This document shows, in pieces, positions 58,420 through 62,000 of a DNA stretch of 62,000 bases. Position 1 is the stretch's first letter. Each line of letters begins with the position of its first letter. The stretch covers positions 489,005 to 551,004 of the forward strand of contig MNCI01022277.1 in the NCBI GenBank assembly GCA_015680685.1, given 5' to 3'. Source of the DNA: Gnetum montanum. Its lineage: Eukaryota; Streptophyta; Gnetopsida; Gnetales; Gnetaceae. A program made the position numbers and the translations under genes. A model generated the notes under the pieces. It did not search any database. It was not told the DNA's origin and saw nothing but the letters and a program-made list of their open reading frames with translations.

Positions 58420-59990
58420 TATGATGGCAGGTCAACCAAGAGATGGAAACCAATCATGTCCTTTCCACACCTCTAATGTTAGCAGGGCCGCAAGGCAAGC
58501 TCACGAGATAGTTGAACCCCAACATGATTGACTGGGGGTCGACGCCGATTAACAGTATAGCAACCTTAGAAACACCTCCGAATTGGCCCAAAAACCTGGT
58601 CCATGCCCTGGATTTAGAGGCCAGGGATGTAACCAAGGATCCTCTTTTTGAGATACCTGTAGCCACGTCAAGAAGGGAGGTAAAGACATTAAGACTTACC
58701 TCCCTCCTAGACACACAAATACATGAGGGCATAGTTAAAACTTTACAGGATCAAATTGATGTCTTCGCATGGTCATACGACGACATGCCAAGTCTGGATC
58801 CACGGCTGATTTAACATAACATCATCCTAGACCCACATGTAAGGGCAGTCAAGAAAAAGGTGTGTAAGATTAAGCTGGAAATCGCACTAGCCATGAGGGA
58901 CAAAATCACTAAGTTATACCAAGCAGGTTTCATCCGCACGGTCAACTATTCAGAGTGGGTGTCCAACATCGTTGTCATTTCGAAGAAAGCAAGAGGGATA
59001 CGAATCTATATAGACTTTCGAGACTTGAACAAGGCAACAATTAAAGAAAAATTCCCACTCCCAAGCATCGATCAACTCATTGACACCACAACTGGTCATG
59101 CTTTGCTATCCTTCATGGATGGCTTCTCCAGATACAACCAAATCTGCATCAACCCAGAGCACCAGCTGTCGACAACCTTCATGACTCCATGGGAAACCTT
59201 CTATTATACCATGATGCCTTTGAGCCTCAAGAATGCTGGAGCAACCTACCAACAAGCCATGACCTACATTTTCAATGACTACATCCTAGAAATGTTAAAC
59301 GATTATGTGGATGATATAGTGGTTAAGTCCAAAGAGGCTGCCCACCATCCATGCGATCTAGAGTTAGTTCTCAAGTGCTGCCAAAGGCACGATTTACATC
59401 TTAATCCGAAGAAGTGTGTCTTCGGGGTCAAGACCGAATGCATGTTAAGGTTTGTAGCATCAGAGGTCGGAATACAGATGGATCTAGACAAAGTCAAGTC
59501 CATTGTCAATCTAGCACCCCCTACAAATCTTAAGGAGTTATGTGGTTTATAGGGTAGAGTGCAATTCATTCAGAGGTTTATAGCAAAGTTGACTGACAAG
59601 TTACACCCCATGCAACATCTTCTAAAGAAGGGGGTTGACTTCGAGTGGATAGCCCAGTGTCAACAAGCCTTCGACAACCTAAAGAAGGAGCTCTCGCACC
59701 TCCCAACGGTACACGCGCCGCAAAGGGACAAGCCTTTCTTCATATACGTTGCCACCTCAGATGCATCCATAGCTGCACTGCTATGTGAGAAGTGGGATGA
59801 AGATTCTGAGATACTGGTGTATTACCTGAGCCACACACTAATAGCATACGAGAAAAAATACAACGAGGTGAAGAGGAACTATCTAGCCTTAGTGTTTGTG
59901 CTAAAAAAGTGGCAGCATTACCTATTCTGCAACACAACCAACATCATTTGCAAAAGTAACATACTCCAGGCTATCACCGGCAACCTGTAG
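58420..59990 (+). pseudogene. Reverse transcriptase and first RNase H of element D
   Basis: Nearly continuous frames 58512-58814, 58860-59552 and 59559-59990. An N-terminal Tat-type stretch (QIDVFAWSYDDMPSLDPRLI) is followed by RT: WVSNIVVISKKARGIRIYID, FPLPSIDQLIDTTTGHALLS, FMDGFSRYNQI, the catalytic MLNDYVDDIVVKSKEAAHH, LNPKKCVFGVKTECML and QRFIAKLTDKLHPMQHLLKK. Then the degenerate first RNase H: FIYVATSDASIAALLC, YLSHTLIAYEKKYNEVKRN. The catalytic YVDD is intact. Stops at 58812, 59550 and 59988. The family copies the element RNA into DNA in the particle. Confidence 0.85.
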
Positions 59991-60840
59991 GAAAGTACCA
60001 GGATAGCCCAATGGAAAGCAATAACCACGGAGTTCGACCTATGTTATGTAATTCAATCATCGACAAAGGGCCAAGCCATAGCAACCCAACTTGTAGCCTC
60101 ACCAGTCAACGACCAGGAAATCGTAGATCCTGAGTTCCTGGATGAATACGTTAGCAATGTTGCCATCATCCCGTCACATTTTGAGGCAACCTTACACTTC
60201 AGTGGCACCTCAACCATGGGAGGAGGTAGTGCTACTACCACGATCACATTCCCCTCTGGGGAAATGTACCCATCCGCTTATCGTTTTGCGTTTCCTTGCA
60301 CCAACAACGTGGCAGAGTACGAGGGGCTACTCAGAGGCCTCTTAACTACCCACACACTACATGTACAACACCTGGCGATCTAGGGAGATTCACAACTAGT
60401 CATGAATCAAATCACCGAAGTCTACACCTGTAAGGCTACGCACCTACAACCCTACTGTGACCGAGCAAAAATATTACTGAAGCAATTCATGACCACTAAT
60501 GTGCAACACATGCCATGCAACGAGAACACCGTAGTAGACGCCTTAGCTACCCTCATGTTAAACATTCCATCGCATTCCTTGGAAAACCTACCAACTGTGA
60601 TCATAGAATGTTTGGAGCCTATCACTAAAGCAGAACATGTAGCCTTTGTCGACACTGCAGACACCCCAAAGTGGTATAATAACACTAAAGCTTATTTACA
60701 GCATGGCAAATCCCCAGGTGGATTGACATCGGCTCAAAGAGATGCAATCTGTAAATGCGCTCGGAAATACATGCTCATGGGAAATGATGCCCTATGTCGA
60801 TGATCCTATGATGGGATATTGCTGGCATGCGTGGGTGGTA
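59991..60840 (+). pseudogene. Second (archaeal-type) RNase H of element D
   Basis: After RIAQWKAITTEFDL, the region LHFSGTSTMGGGSATTTITF (near 60188-60250) stands where Tat elements normally have an FDGAS-type first Asp; here it is Ser. It continues with FPSGEMYPSAYRFAFPCTNN, VAEYEGLLRGLL (catalytic Glu present), GDSQLVMNQITEVY (Asp present) and NENTVVDALATLMLN (Asp present). A spacer to integrase follows (KCARKYMLMGNDALCR). A dual RNase H is the hallmark of the Tat lineage (Ogre, Retand and relatives). Confidence 0.8.
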
Positions 60841-61913
60841 AGTAGGCAAAAAAGGTAGTTAATGAGGTTCACAAAGGGCTATGCAATGGACACATAGCAC
60901 CTAGGGCTATGGCTGCGAAAATCAGATGCCTAGGGTACTATTGGTCCTACATGGAGTGTGACTGCCTATCGAAAGTCAAGACATGTGACACATGCCAGAG
61001 ATATGCAAACCTCACACACATAGCACCTACAGACTTGCACCCAACCCAAATTATGTGGCCCTTCCAACGATGGGGACTAGACCTCATAGGGCCTATCACA
61101 CCTAAGTCCTCCATAGTGCATAGCTTCATTATCACTATCACAGAGTATTTTATTAAGTGGGTGGAATCTATTCCCCTGAGGAAAATGACCTCTCAGCAAA
61201 TCTGCCATTTCATCCTCAATAAAATCATAACTAGGTTTGGACTCCCGATGACTATTGTGACCGACAATGGACCACAGTTTAGCAGTATGGAAACCCAAAC
61301 CTTCTATAGCAACCTAGGCATTAAACAATCATTTTATTCCCCTTATTATCCGTAGGCGAACGAGCAAGTGGAGGCTACAAATAAGTCCATCATCAACTTA
61401 CTAAAGCGGATTCTTAACAACAACAAGAGGTAGTGGCACAAGCAAATACTCTACGTCCTCTGGGCCTATCGAACGACTTGCAGAACTGCGATGAGTAAGA
61501 TCCCTTACAGTCTTGTTTACGGATCTGAAGCTGTATTGCCTCTTGAGTTGTAGGTACCCTCACTTTGGATGATCCTGTCCAACGCTGTAAGTGAAGCCCA
61601 GAACAATGAATCATGGACCAACGATCTTGACTCGGTGGAGGAGGAACGTGTGTAGATGCTGAGACGAATCGAGCACTACTAGAACAAACAACAGCAGAAG
61701 CACCAAGTAGACCCGCATCGACGGCCAGTGCAGAAGGGAGACCTCATCCTTAAGGCTGTCTGTGAGCATGTAAGTAAGTACTCAGCCAACTGGAAAGGTT
61801 CTTACATGGTCGATAAAGCTTTTAGGAATGGAGCCTTCAAGCTGGCAAACATGGACGGCAACAAGTTTGCCAACTCGGTGAACCACACGTACCTCAAGCC
61901 GTACTACGTTTGA
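60841..61913 (+). pseudogene. Integrase of element D
   Basis: The HHCC zinc-binding part reads VHKGLCNGHIA and VKTCDTCQRYA (60865-61012). The catalytic core has WGLDLIGPI (first Asp, 61069-61095), VTDNGPQF (second Asp, 61258-61280), and VEATNKSIINLLKRI (Glu, 61369-61410), preceded by a stop at 61354. The C-terminal part has AYRTTCRTAMSKIPYSLVYG, PLEL, VQKGDLILK and a GAFKLANMDG...HTYLKPYYV end with stop at 61911. The zinc ligands and all three catalytic acids are present, making this the best-preserved enzyme in the window. Confidence 0.85.
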
Positions 61914-62000
61914 AGTGCAACGGCAACAACAAGTACCATCCGCTACGATGATAAACAGGCAGTCGCACCAGGCAGTGTCCACAATGACGATAAACTAGCA
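61914..62000 (+). repeat. Start of the 3' region of element D with minisatellite unit
   Basis: Just after the integrase stop, GTCCACAATGACGATAAACT (61977-61996) followed by AGCA reproduces the unit of the right minisatellite. The window ends inside it, so its extent and the 3' LTR are unseen. Confidence 0.55.

Noticed and set aside
59303-59569. Minus-strand frames opposite RT and integrase (also 60053-60247, 60452-60685, 61077-61298)
   Set aside because: They are mirror frames of well-supported plus-strand pol domains.

Overview
The window reads as nuclear DNA of a seed plant with a large, repeat-rich genome. Almost all of it is old, nested LTR-retrotransposon sequence of the Ty3/gypsy superfamily, separated by AT-rich decayed DNA. 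There is no bacterial-type gene organisation, and no intact host gene was found. The one host-type gene is a broken, intron-containing EngB/YihA-type GTPase gene on the minus strand at about 9.3-11.6 kb. Species or order cannot be named from the sequence alone.

Layout. 1-1972: 3' end and one LTR of an Athila-like element. 1973-14.9 kb: AT-rich DNA holding an unidentified decayed minus-strand coding region (2.7-4.1 kb), the GTPase pseudogene, an exact 3 x 47 bp tandem repeat (12.7 kb) and a cluster of tRNA-derived SINE-like sequences (13.6-14.3 kb). 14.9-19.4 kb: element A, with LTR, primer-binding site and gag but no pol. 19.4-21.1 kb: local tandem duplications. 21.1-23.4 kb: no recognisable feature. 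23.4-32.3 kb: element B, Athila-like, with LTR, PBS, gag, PR, RT, RNase H, integrase and a 3' non-coding region, all full of stops. 32.34-46.97 kb: element C, Tat/Ogre-like. 46.97-62.0 kb: element D, a second and less decayed copy of the same family, running off the right edge.

Nesting. Both Tat-type LTRs begin TGAAACA. LTR C appears to start inside the 3' LTR of element B. LTR D starts inside the integrase region of element C, whose remaining part must lie beyond 62 kb. This gives a three-level nest (B, then C, then D) and a relative age order that agrees with the density of stop codons.

The most interesting system is in C and D. Between protease and reverse transcriptase, where related Ogre elements have an intron, both copies carry a block of about 5 kb holding a spliced gene on the opposite strand. 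About eight exon-like segments match between the copies. There is a TATA box upstream of the start, a coiled-coil region and acidic/lysine-rich regions. Exon 2 resembles FCP1/NIF-type (CTD small phosphatase-like, HAD superfamily) phosphatases. The block is flanked on both sides by related minisatellites, and the same motif reappears just after integrase at the right edge. This suggests the block moved from the usual Tat accessory-ORF position (3' of INT) into the PR-RT gap. The Tat elements also carry the lineage-typical second (archaeal-type) RNase H, but its first catalytic aspartate appears lost in both copies.
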